Program-made: the position numbers and the translations under genes | Assembly: GCA_002353225.1 (NCBI GenBank) | Contig: DEJF01000027.1 | Coordinates: 90,795 to 119,844, forward strand | Source of the DNA: Prevotella sp. UBA2755 | Lineage (GTDB): Bacteria; Bacteroidota; Bacteroidia; Bacteroidales; Bacteroidaceae | Direction: 5' to 3' | Length of the DNA stretch: 29,050 nt | Shown here: positions 22,627-29,050 of the stretch, piece by piece | Layout of the letters: each line of letters opens with the position of its first letter | Numbering within the stretch: position 1 is the first letter of the stretch | Notes under the pieces: generated by a model | What the model saw: only the letters and a program-made list of their open reading frames with translations | Database searches by the model: none | What the model was told of the DNA's origin: nothing

Positions 22627-23202
22627 ATGAGCAAGAATCTGTATATCATCAGTGGTTGTAATGGTGCGGGCAAGACGACGGCATCATATACTGTCCTACC
22701 TGATATCCTTGACTGCAGGGAGTTTGTCAATGCAGACGAGATTGCTCGGGGACTATCTCCTTTCAACCCTGAGAGTATGGCAATAGAGGCAGGGCGATTG
22801 ATGTTGCAACGTATTGAAGATTTGCTTAGCAAGAATCTAACATTTGCCATTGAAACGACACTTGCCACCAAGTCATATATCAACCTTGTACGACGAGCTC
22901 AAGCAAAAGGCTATCGTGTAAGTATCGTTTTCTTTTGGCTCAACTCTCCTGAACTAGCAATGAAACGTGTAACAGAACGCGTTCAGCACGGAGGACATAA
23001 TATTCCTAAAGAAGTTATAGAACGAAGGTATAAAGCAGGAATTCATAATCTGTTTCATATCTTCATGCCAGAAGTAGACTATTGGGCTATTTATGATAAT
23101 AGTGAATATCCTCGAAAACAAATTGCTTGTGGTGGTATAAATGCTAATACTTCCATTTTCGTAGAGTCAATATTTTATAAACTTCAAGAGTATGTCAAAT
23201 AA
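22627..23202 (+). CDS. Zeta-toxin-like P-loop kinase
   Basis: This 191-residue cytoplasmic protein has Walker A GCNGAGKT (residues 10-17) and NADEIARGLSPFNPES, the family's substrate-binding Asp region. AIETTLATKSY follows, matching the zeta FxxETT-type motif, and a helical lid has Arg residues (KRVTERVQHGGHNIP). Zeta toxins phosphorylate UDP-GlcNAc-type cell-wall precursors; shorter chromosomal relatives may phosphorylate other small molecules, so toxicity is unproven. No epsilon-like antitoxin lies upstream. Instead a 57-residue gene overlaps its 3' end by 11 bp. The region is more AT-rich in its second half than neighbouring housekeeping genes, which could indicate acquisition. Confidence is high for the fold and moderate for a toxin role. 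Confidence 0.85.
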   Translation: MSKNLYIISGCNGAGKTTASYTVLPDILDCREFVNADEIARGLSPFNPESMAIEAGRLMLQRIEDLLSKNLTFAIETTLATKSYINLVRRAQAKGYRVSIVFFWLNSPELAMKRVTERVQHGGHNIPKEVIERRYKAGIHNLFHIFMPEVDYWAIYDNSEYPRKQIACGGINANTSIFVESIFYKLQEYVK

Positions 23203-23365
23203 AGAAATAAAGGAGTTTTCAGAAAAACTTAAATATGGCTTAGAGTTAGCAGAACGTCGCATGTTAGAGGAAAAAGCATTGCGTGGCGAGGATGTTATTG
23301 TGTCATCGGACGGAAAACATTTTGAGCAAATATCTGCTCAACAAATATTAAATAATTCATTATAA
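23192..23365 (+). CDS. Small protein (57 aa) overlapping the zeta-like kinase gene; candidate antitoxin
   Basis: The ATG at 23192 lies within the last codons of the kinase gene (11-bp overlap, different frame) and the frame runs to TAA at 23363-23365. The product begins MSNKEIKEFSEKLKYGLE, continues as a charged amphipathic helix rich in Glu/Lys/Arg (LAERRMLEEKALRGE), and ends with a short strand-like DVIVSSDGKHFEQISAQQIL. I recall small genes of similar build directly after zeta-like kinases in diverse bacteria, but could not search. Overlap implies translational coupling and a shared function. A role as antitoxin or accessory subunit is inference. Confidence 0.75.
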   Translation: MSNKEIKEFSEKLKYGLELAERRMLEEKALRGEDVIVSSDGKHFEQISAQQILNNSL

Positions 23366-23452
23366 TTGTCTAACCTTATAGATATAGAATGCCGATGACA
23401 TAGACTAGTAAGTATCGTGGATATACTATCCGCCCTGTCCAGTGATAAAAAA

Positions 23453-23492
23453 GAATGGTTTCCAAAGTCCTATGAGATTTTGGAAACCATTC
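23453..23492. terminator. Bidirectional terminator between the zeta module and the CoA-transferase gene
   Basis: A perfect 14-bp inverted repeat, gaatggtttccaaa (23453-23466) and its complement (23479-23492), has a 12-nt loop. A-rich sequence (gataaaaaa) precedes it and a T-rich one (catttatt) follows, so it can serve both convergent transcripts. The remaining intergenic bases, 23366-23452, show nothing recognisable. Confidence 0.8.
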
Positions 23493-23515
23493 CATTTATT
23501 AACTAAAGATATACC

Positions 23516-25021
23516 CTATTTGATATACTCCGAGAAATCGGTGAGTTTCATGTCGCCCTTGCGAGCCAAGGTGTCGTGCATGGCGAAGGCGGCAGTGAGA
23601 CAGTGACGGGTATGACCGCCTGTGCCTAACTTCAGGTAGTCCCACAACAACTGCTTGTAGTCAGGATGTGCACAGTTCTCGATGATGATCTCAGCACGCT
23701 GTGCAGGACCCTTACCACGCAAGTCAGCGATACCCTGCTCTGTAACGATGATGTTCACGTCGTGCTCGGAACTGTCCTGATGGCTGACGAAAGGTACGAT
23801 GCTGGAGATGACACCACCCTTTGCCGTAGAAGGACAAGTGAAGATGCTCAGGTAAGCATTGCGGATGAAGTCACCAGAACCACCAATACCGTTCATCATC
23901 TTCACACCACTGATATGGGTAGAGTTAGCATTACCATAGATATCGCACTCGATAGCGGTATTGATAGCGATGACACCCAGTCGGCGGATAACCTCAGGAC
24001 TATTGGAAATCTCACTCTGACGGAGGGTCAGGTGCTTCTTGAAGTGGTCCATATTATCATAAACCTGCATCAGACAGTCGTTAGAGACAGTCAGCGAGCA
24101 AGCAGAGGCATCCTTCACACGACCATTCATCATCATCTCTACCACCGCATCCTGTAACACTTCTGTATAGATATTGAAGTCGGGCACATGCTTATCCTGT
24201 CCTAAAGCGCCGAGGATAGCGTTAGCCGTAGAACCCACACCACTCTGCAAAGGCAGGAACTCCTTGGGGATACGACCCTTATGCATCTCCTCTACCAAGA
24301 ACTCTGCAGTCAGGTAACCAATCTTATCAGTCACAGGGTCGCTATCTTTGAAGGCACGAGCCTCATCAGGGATGTTACACTCAACGACACCTACCACCTT
24401 ATCCTTGGGGATAGAGACGTAAGACACACCAATACGATCGCTCACATTCACGATGGGGATAGGCTTACGATAAGGAGGATCCAATGGCTCATAAACATCA
24501 TGGATATATTTCGCATTGGGGTTATGGAACGAGTTAAGTTCCAGAATGACATGCTTGGCAAGACGAGCAGCCGTTGGAGAGATACCACCAGCCGCAGTCA
24601 GATAGACATGATAGTCGTTACCACAGTCCTCGATATCACACACTTCCAGGATTGCCCAGTCCACGTCTCCATAGAAACCATAGCGCAACTCCTGTGCCAT
24701 GTGACTCAGATGCAAGTCGTTATAGGGGATCTCACCCATGTTCACATGCTTGCGGAAGTCTGGGTTCGTGGTGTAAGGAGCACGATACTTGATAGCCTGT
24801 GCGTTAGACAGCACACCATCTGTCGACTGACCCGTCGACGCACCAGTGAAAATACCTACCTTAAACTCTCTGCCTGCAGCATGCTCAGCCTCGGCAATCT
24901 TCGCCAGTTCCTTGGTGGTAGCCTTTGCCACACCTGCTGGTGTAAAGCCACTCATAGCGATGTTATCGCCATTCTTAATCAGCGCTGCAGCCTCGGCAGC
25001 GGTCATACGTGTATAAGCCAT
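23516..25021 (-). CDS. Acetyl-CoA hydrolase/transferase family: succinate/acetate (or propionate) CoA-transferase
   Basis: I start this at the ATG at 25019-25021 (501 residues, MAYTRMTAAEAAALIKNG); the longer frame to 25141 overlaps the promoter and the divergent cysS. Class I CoA-transferase marks are GFTPAGVAKA near the N-terminus, LQSGVGSTANAILGAL (CoA-binding glycine motif, about 258-273), catalytic Glu287 in IYTEVLQD, and GIGGSGDFIRNA. The family swaps CoA between succinate and acetate or propionate. In a Bacteroidetes fermenter it would serve succinate-propionate or acetate production. Single-gene unit with its own -7 box. Hydrolase activity is the historical family label and less likely. 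Confidence 0.92.
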   Translation of the reverse strand: MAYTRMTAAEAAALIKNGDNIAMSGFTPAGVAKATTKELAKIAEAEHAAGREFKVGIFTGASTGQSTDGVLSNAQAIKYRAPYTTNPDFRKHVNMGEIPYNDLHLSHMAQELRYGFYGDVDWAILEVCDIEDCGNDYHVYLTAAGGISPTAARLAKHVILELNSFHNPNAKYIHDVYEPLDPPYRKPIPIVNVSDRIGVSYVSIPKDKVVGVVECNIPDEARAFKDSDPVTDKIGYLTAEFLVEEMHKGRIPKEFLPLQSGVGSTANAILGALGQDKHVPDFNIYTEVLQDAVVEMMMNGRVKDASACSLTVSNDCLMQVYDNMDHFKKHLTLRQSEISNSPEVIRRLGVIAINTAIECDIYGNANSTHISGVKMMNGIGGSGDFIRNAYLSIFTCPSTAKGGVISSIVPFVSHQDSSEHDVNIIVTEQGIADLRGKGPAQRAEIIIENCAHPDYKQLLWDYLKLGTGGHTRHCLTAAFAMHDTLARKGDMKLTDFSEYIK

Positions 25022-25049
25022 TGTATTTAATAAATTTACGAATTTGGCT

Positions 25050-25058
25050 GCAAAGTTA
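25050..25058 (-). promoter_or_regulatory. -7 box of the CoA-transferase promoter
   Basis: The minus strand reads TAACTTTGC (TAnnTTTG), 28 nt before the ATG at 25021. It is identical to the miaB -7 box. No clear -33 is visible. Confidence 0.6.
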
Positions 25059-25070
25059 CTAAAAAATCGA

Positions 25071-25093
25071 CAATTGGCAACTGATAATTGATA
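25071..25093. repeat. Short AT-rich repeat (caattggcaa/ctgataattgata) between divergent promoters
   Basis: Imperfect repetition of aattg/gataattg lies between the CoA-transferase and cysS -7 boxes. It resembles the dispersed caattatcaattatc-type repeats I associate with Bacteroidetes intergenic regions. Weak on its own: it could equally be ordinary AT-rich promoter DNA. Confidence 0.35.
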
Positions 25094-25101
25094 AATTTTC
25101 G

Positions 25102-25110
25102 TACCTTTGC
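25102..25110 (+). promoter_or_regulatory. -7 box of the cysS promoter
   Basis: TACCTTTGC fits TAnnTTTG and lies 21 nt before the ATG at 25132. No T-box or other leader regulation fits in so short a leader. Confidence 0.6.
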
Positions 25111-25131
25111 AGCCATTAAATATATTAATGT

Positions 25132-26622
25132 ATGGAATCAAAGTTGGTTATTTACAATACGCTGACTCGTCAGAAAGAGCGTTTCGAACCCTTACATGCC
25201 CCCAATGTAGGTATGTATGTCTGTGGTCCTACCGTCTATGGCGACCCCCATCTGGGACATGCCCGTCCCGCCATCACCTTCGACTTGGTGTTCCGCTACC
25301 TGAAGCACTTAGGCTATAAGGTACGCTATGTCCGTAATATCACAGACGTAGGTCATTTGGAGCACGATGCTGACGAGGGTGAGGACAAGATTGCCAAGAA
25401 GGCAAGACTGGAGCAGTTGGAGCCGATGGAGATAGCACAATACTATACCAACCGCTACCATCAGGCGATGGATGCCTTGAATGTGCTTCCTCCTTCTATT
25501 GAGCCACATGCTACTGGTCATATCATTGAGCAGCAACAACTGGTACAACAAATCCTTGACAATGGTTTCGCCTACGAGTCGAACGGCTCTATCTATTTCG
25601 ATATCGAGGCTTATAATAAGAAATATCAATATGGTATTCTCTCTGGTCGCTCGTTGGAGAATATCAAGGACGAGAGCCGCGAACTGGCTGGTGTGGGTGA
25701 GAAACACAACCAAGCAGACTTCGCTCTTTGGAAGAAAGCGGCACCAGAGCATATCATGCGCTGGCCTTCTCCTTGGAGTGACGGCTTCCCTGGCTGGCAT
25801 TGTGAGTGCACAGCGATGGGACGCAAATACCTTGGAGAGACGTTTGATATCCATGGAGGTGGCATGGACCTTGTCTTCCCACATCATGAGTGTGAGATCG
25901 CACAGGCTACCGCATCGATGGGACACCCTGCCGTCAAGTACTGGATGCACAACAATATGCTGACCATCAACGGACAGAAGATGGGTAAGTCGTATAATAA
26001 CTTCATCACCTTGGAGCAGTTCTTCACTGGAAACCATCCTTTGTTGGAGAAACCCTATACCGCCATGACGATCCGTTTCTTCGTGCTCTCTGCCCACTAT
26101 CGTGGTACTGTTGACTTCTCCAATGAGGCGTTGCAGGCGGCTGAGAAGGGACTTCAGAAACTGCTACAGGGTATCAATGACTTAGACAGGATACAGGCAA
26201 GTGACAAATGCGATGCTGAGACAGAGAAGATCGTCAAGGGTCTGCGTGAGAAATGCTATGATGCGATGAATGACGATTTCGCTACCCCACAGGTCATCAG
26301 TCATCTCTTCGAGGCTTGTACAGTGGTCAATAAACTCGTCGACCACAAGGCTACGATCTGTGCCGACTGCTTGAAGGAACTGTCAGAGACCATGCGTCTC
26401 TTTGCTTTCGACATCCTTGGACTCAGAGAGGAGAAGGGTAACAGCAGTGATGCCCGTGAGGAGGCTTTCGGCAAGGTGGTGGATATGGTGCTCGACCTGC
26501 GTGCCAAGGCAAAGGCAGACAAAGACTGGGCTACCTCTGACAAGATTCGTGATGAACTTGCCGCTGCCGGTTTCGAGGTGAAAGACACCAAGGACGGTGT
26601 GACATGGCGACTGAATAAATAA
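25132..26622 (+). CDS. cysS: Cysteinyl-tRNA synthetase
   Basis: This 496-residue class Ia synthetase charges tRNA-Cys with cysteine. The zinc-site ligands that exclude serine are visible: Cys31 in YVCGPTVYG, the Cys in HCECTAMG (226), and His251/Glu255 in FPHHECE. The HIGH motif is PHLGHAR and KMSKS appears as KMGKS (283-287), a common family variant. A helical anticodon-binding region and DALR-like end follow (DWATSDKIRDELAAAGFEVKDTKDGVTWRL, in parts). Length and motifs are normal. Single gene with its own promoter and a hairpin terminator 14 bp after the stop. Confidence 0.97.
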   Translation: MESKLVIYNTLTRQKERFEPLHAPNVGMYVCGPTVYGDPHLGHARPAITFDLVFRYLKHLGYKVRYVRNITDVGHLEHDADEGEDKIAKKARLEQLEPMEIAQYYTNRYHQAMDALNVLPPSIEPHATGHIIEQQQLVQQILDNGFAYESNGSIYFDIEAYNKKYQYGILSGRSLENIKDESRELAGVGEKHNQADFALWKKAAPEHIMRWPSPWSDGFPGWHCECTAMGRKYLGETFDIHGGGMDLVFPHHECEIAQATASMGHPAVKYWMHNNMLTINGQKMGKSYNNFITLEQFFTGNHPLLEKPYTAMTIRFFVLSAHYRGTVDFSNEALQAAEKGLQKLLQGINDLDRIQASDKCDAETEKIVKGLREKCYDAMNDDFATPQVISHLFEACTVVNKLVDHKATICADCLKELSETMRLFAFDILGLREEKGNSSDAREEAFGKVVDMVLDLRAKAKADKDWATSDKIRDELAAAGFEVKDTKDGVTWRLNK

Positions 26623-26636
26623 TATTGTCAATCATC

Positions 26637-26676
26637 AATAATCGGGAGTCATGTGAAAACATAACTCCCGATTATT
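26637..26676 (+). terminator. Hairpin terminator after cysS (possibly bidirectional)
   Basis: A perfect 13-bp inverted repeat, aataatcgggagt (26637-26649) with its complement at 26664-26676, is extended by an inner atgt/acat pair around a GAAA tetraloop. The outer arms are A/T-rich, so the U-rich tail is supplied by the stem itself. It also faces the end of the convergent 54-aa gene, 21 bp away. Confidence 0.75.
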
Positions 26677-26697
26677 ATATCCTGCTGTTAGTATTTC

Positions 26698-26862
26698 CTA
26701 TAAGAACTCTAAGAAATGAGCGTCCTGATCCTTGATAGGGATTACCTCCTCTGGGTCTATCTCATATTCAATAATATCCGGCGATCCAGCAAGTAAAGCC
26801 AGATGATGTTGTATTTTTACCACCTCAAGTGTGGGCTGCTGATATTTTCTCTTTATGATCAT
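26698..26862 (-). CDS. Small conserved-looking peptide (54 aa), Prevotella type
   Basis: ATG at 26860-26862, TAG at 26698-26700; too short for most gene finders. The product begins MIIKRKYQQPTLEVVKIQ, continues HHLALLAGSPD and ends in an acidic part (EYEIDPEEV) and DAHFLEFL. I recall many Prevotella/Bacteroides peptides of the form M(K)KKYxQPxxxVVxxQ...LLAGS; the central LLAGS resembles a short leader-type cleavage motif. It lies 24 bp after the large secreted protein, so it is co-transcribed with it. No function is known to me. Non-random composition, the recognised pattern and a terminator just beyond the stop support it as real. Confidence 0.75.
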   Translation of the reverse strand: MIIKRKYQQPTLEVVKIQHHLALLAGSPDIIEYEIDPEEVIPIKDQDAHFLEFL

Positions 26863-26886
26863 GATTCATCTTTATTAAATACATTC

Positions 26887-29050
26887 TTACTTCATGTACA
26901 CCTTCTTACCATTGATGATAAAGACACCTTTGGTCGGACTCAGTACCAGACGACCATTCAGATCGTAAATCTTATCATTGCTATTCTGTGACTCAAAGAC
27001 CTTATTGATTCCGGTAGCATCCTCGCCAATGACAATACTCAGTTCATGAGCGTTACTAACCTTACTAATCATTGACGCAGGAAGATAAGCCTTACCGGCA
27101 GGCATCGTACCAGCCTGATTCAAATAGAACTTACCCTGTGACAAGATATAGGCTGTAGCCTCAGCCAGATAGGTACTCTCTGTGGCACTGCCTGCCAAAA
27201 GGTTAGTATCGTTCAGGCGATCAACAGCATCAACAGTCGTAATCGTGTAGTCTGTACTTGGCTCACCCTTCAAAAGGACAGGAGTATTAGCAGGGACAGC
27301 CTGTACCTCAGTCAGCAGAATCTTGTTTCCTGTCTTGTCAACGTTGGTAGCGATGTAGGCTTTCAATCCGCTATTGGCGAGATCAAGGGCATGGGCGCTA
27401 ACTAATGAGGTCCAACCACTGGTGGCTGTCTTCACGACATTCATACTCTTTTCATAAGTAATGATAACACCTTGAATATTCAGTCCACCAGTAGAAGTGT
27501 TCTCTATCTTCACATAGACAGGCTCAGTAGTATTCAATTTCTCAGCGTAACTGACTTCCAACTTACCCTTACCTGTTTTGGTATCTGAGCCTATTTCCGT
27601 CCATTGCTGATTGTCAGTGCTCTTATAGACATGGAAGTTATAAGTACCTGTACGGAACATATAAAGTTTGAACTCTTTGGCACCATTAGGACAATAGAAT
27701 ATGGCACTACCTGGCGTACCATCTCCAGAATCAGCAGACGATTTAGCCTTTCCTATTTCTAACGTTCCTGTTTTCTCAGAGACAAGTTTCTTATCACTAC
27801 TCTGTGGTTGACTCTCAGGTTTAAACGAAGATTCGCTGGCACCTTTAGTCAATTTGATGGTTCCATCTGAAATCCATGCATTTACTTCGTCTTCATTCTC
27901 CTTATTGAACCAATAATAGTCGAAACCTGTATTCGTCGTAGTGGCAATAAAGGGCACTTCACCTGTCACACTTGAAGGCTCACTTGGCTCCTCACCGCCA
28001 TCCTCACTATATACAAGGTCAAGATAGAGGAGATATGCCACATCTGCCTTTGTAAGTGTATATGGGGTTCCTGCTGTCACGGCAATAGATGTTTCTGTAG
28101 ATTTCACATCATTCACCTTGATATTACTTGCACCAGAGCCACTGTATCCTATCTTCAAGGTACCATCCTTAACAGGAGTGAACTTGATGCTGGTACTACT
28201 TTCTATCTTCAAGGTATAGTTACAATTGTATGTCTCACCATTACGTGTGTAACTGCCTGAGCCCTTGGCATTACTGGTATTACCACTAACTGTGAAGAAG
28301 GTGTTATACGTCTTGCTGCCATCAGGGAAATAGAGGAACTCGCCTATAGATACCGGAAGTGTTGATGGGTCAACACCTTTCATAATATTAATCGTATACG
28401 TCCTTGTGTTAGACTTATTCTCTGCCAATATACGGAAGGTGGCAGTAGCCGTCTCGCCCCTAATAGGAGCAGCGATATGATAAGTGTTGTTAGCCGTAGG
28501 AGTGGCTGTAGCACCCTCGGCGGTTATTGTAGCACCTTCAGCAGGAACAATTCCTACTACATATCCATTAGCATCATCCATATCATACGCCACATTCAAC
28601 GTATAGGCATTCCCAGACATAGGGATCTCCACTTCATTCAGCGTAAAGTCTGCTGAGGCATCACTACTCAATGAAGACTCTTCTTCCTCATCTACTGGGT
28701 CTGCATCTGGATTCACTTCTTTAGGAGAGGCGATTTTCACTCCCTGCAAATCACGAGTACTACTATTCACATTCGTGATACGCACATATTTCACTGCTTC
28801 CGTCAATGTAATGGAACAGGAGGGGTGAGTGGCTGACTTACCTGTGATATTCTCGCCAAACTGGGTCCAGGTCCTATTATCGTCAGAAGTCTCCAACTTC
28901 CATTCCTGACTGCCTGATCCTGAAACATAGAAATAGGCACTGCTAATACCATCTGGATAATAGATGGTAAATGACTGGTTCTGTGCAAGACGAACTGAGC
29001 CGATATAATCAGAACAAGAGGTTTTGTCACTCTTAACAATAATCTGATTA
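26887..29050 (-). CDS. Large modular secreted protein with C-terminal Por-like tail, N-terminus off the right edge
   Basis: The frame is open to the window edge (720 visible residues), so the start and any catalytic domain lie outside. Visible modules in order: a discoidin/F5-8C-like beta-sandwich (about 1-95), an acidic linker, a cadherin-like sandwich (about 105-195, ending TRTYTINIMKG), and a 'FPDGSKTYNTFFTVSG' module with a following sandwich (about 205-310). A second discoidin-like sandwich (about 345-485) and a module common in Prevotella secreted proteins (SGWTSLVSAHALDL to VPANTPVLLKGEP) come next. The end is a C-terminal tail, KIYDLNGRLVLSPTKGVFIINGKKVYMK in parts, resembling type IX secretion sorting tails. 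Likely a surface-anchored or secreted polysaccharide-active protein, but no catalytic motif is in view. Upstream gene of the 54-aa peptide. Confidence 0.85.
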   Translation of the reverse strand, partial: NQIIVKSDKTSCSDYIGSVRLAQNQSFTIYYPDGISSAYFYVSGSGSQEWKLETSDDNRTWTQFGENITGKSATHPSCSITLTEAVKYVRITNVNSSTRDLQGVKIASPKEVNPDADPVDEEEESSLSSDASADFTLNEVEIPMSGNAYTLNVAYDMDDANGYVVGIVPAEGATITAEGATATPTANNTYHIAAPIRGETATATFRILAENKSNTRTYTINIMKGVDPSTLPVSIGEFLYFPDGSKTYNTFFTVSGNTSNAKGSGSYTRNGETYNCNYTLKIESSTSIKFTPVKDGTLKIGYSGSGASNIKVNDVKSTETSIAVTAGTPYTLTKADVAYLLYLDLVYSEDGGEEPSEPSSVTGEVPFIATTTNTGFDYYWFNKENEDEVNAWISDGTIKLTKGASESSFKPESQPQSSDKKLVSEKTGTLEIGKAKSSADSGDGTPGSAIFYCPNGAKEFKLYMFRTGTYNFHVYKSTDNQQWTEIGSDTKTGKGKLEVSYAEKLNTTEPVYVKIENTSTGGLNIQGVIITYEKSMNVVKTATSGWTSLVSAHALDLANSGLKAYIATNVDKTGNKILLTEVQAVPANTPVLLKGEPSTDYTITTVDAVDRLNDTNLLAGSATESTYLAEATAYILSQGKFYLNQAGTMPAGKAYLPASMISKVSNAHELSIVIGEDATGINKVFESQNSNDKIYDLNGRLVLSPTKGVFIINGKKVYMK

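Noticed and set aside
24281..25030. A 249-codon plus-strand frame antisense to the CoA-transferase
   Set aside because: Shadow of a well-conserved enzyme gene, with no recognisable motif.
25071..25131. A riboswitch or T-box upstream of cysS
   Set aside because: The leader after the -7 box is only about 20 nt, too short for such a structure.

Overview
This window looks like a chromosomal segment of a Bacteroidetes bacterium, most likely Prevotella or a close relative. The sequence support is: Bacteroidetes-type -7 boxes (TAnnTTTG) upstream of most transcription units and few Shine-Dalgarno motifs; a secreted protein with a Por-like C-terminal tail; a succinate/acetate CoA-transferase; a GH95 alpha-L-fucosidase; and a 54-residue peptide of a kind I remember as common in Prevotella. 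The genus is an inference from memory, not a computed result. No rRNA, tRNA, CRISPR array, insertion sequence or phage gene was seen, and no gap between genes exceeds 300 bases.

Layout. (1) 1-6940, minus strand: a tight operon read miaB -> msbA-type ABC exporter -> two LtaS-like envelope phospho-transferases, the last running off the left edge. (2) 6981-11325, plus strand: a five-repeat secreted 'beta-flower' protein, a DUF3737 right-handed-helix protein, a PatB/MalY C-S lyase and an OPT-family peptide transporter. The last three overlap one another. (3) 11298-21740, minus strand: a long run read TonB-domain protein -> membrane-anchored TPR/HTH regulator -> THUMP-like methyltransferase -> GNAT-like protein -> parE -> S41 C-terminal processing protease -> GH95 fucosidase. 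Its end overlaps the end of the OPT gene tail to tail. (4) 21901-23365, plus strand: hemolysin III/PAQR protein, then a zeta-toxin-like P-loop kinase overlapping a 57-residue partner. (5) 23516-25021, minus: CoA-transferase, separated from the zeta module by a bidirectional terminator. (6) 25132-26622, plus: cysS, divergent from the CoA-transferase. (7) 26698-29050, minus: a large modular secreted protein, open at the right edge, followed by the 54-aa peptide gene.

The most unusual signal is a set of short repetitive elements that sit inside essential-looking reading frames and are translated. Three genes (the left LtaS-like gene, miaB and the THUMP-like methyltransferase) each carry two such insertions. 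They come from at least five sequence families, and every one keeps the frame open. One family also makes up the whole intergenic spacer between the exporter and the second LtaS-like gene. A second theme is that three genes have a -7 promoter box only 4-7 nt before the ATG, which predicts leaderless mRNAs. The zeta kinase with its overlapping small downstream gene is a candidate two-gene toxin-antitoxin module with the order reversed relative to classical epsilon-zeta.
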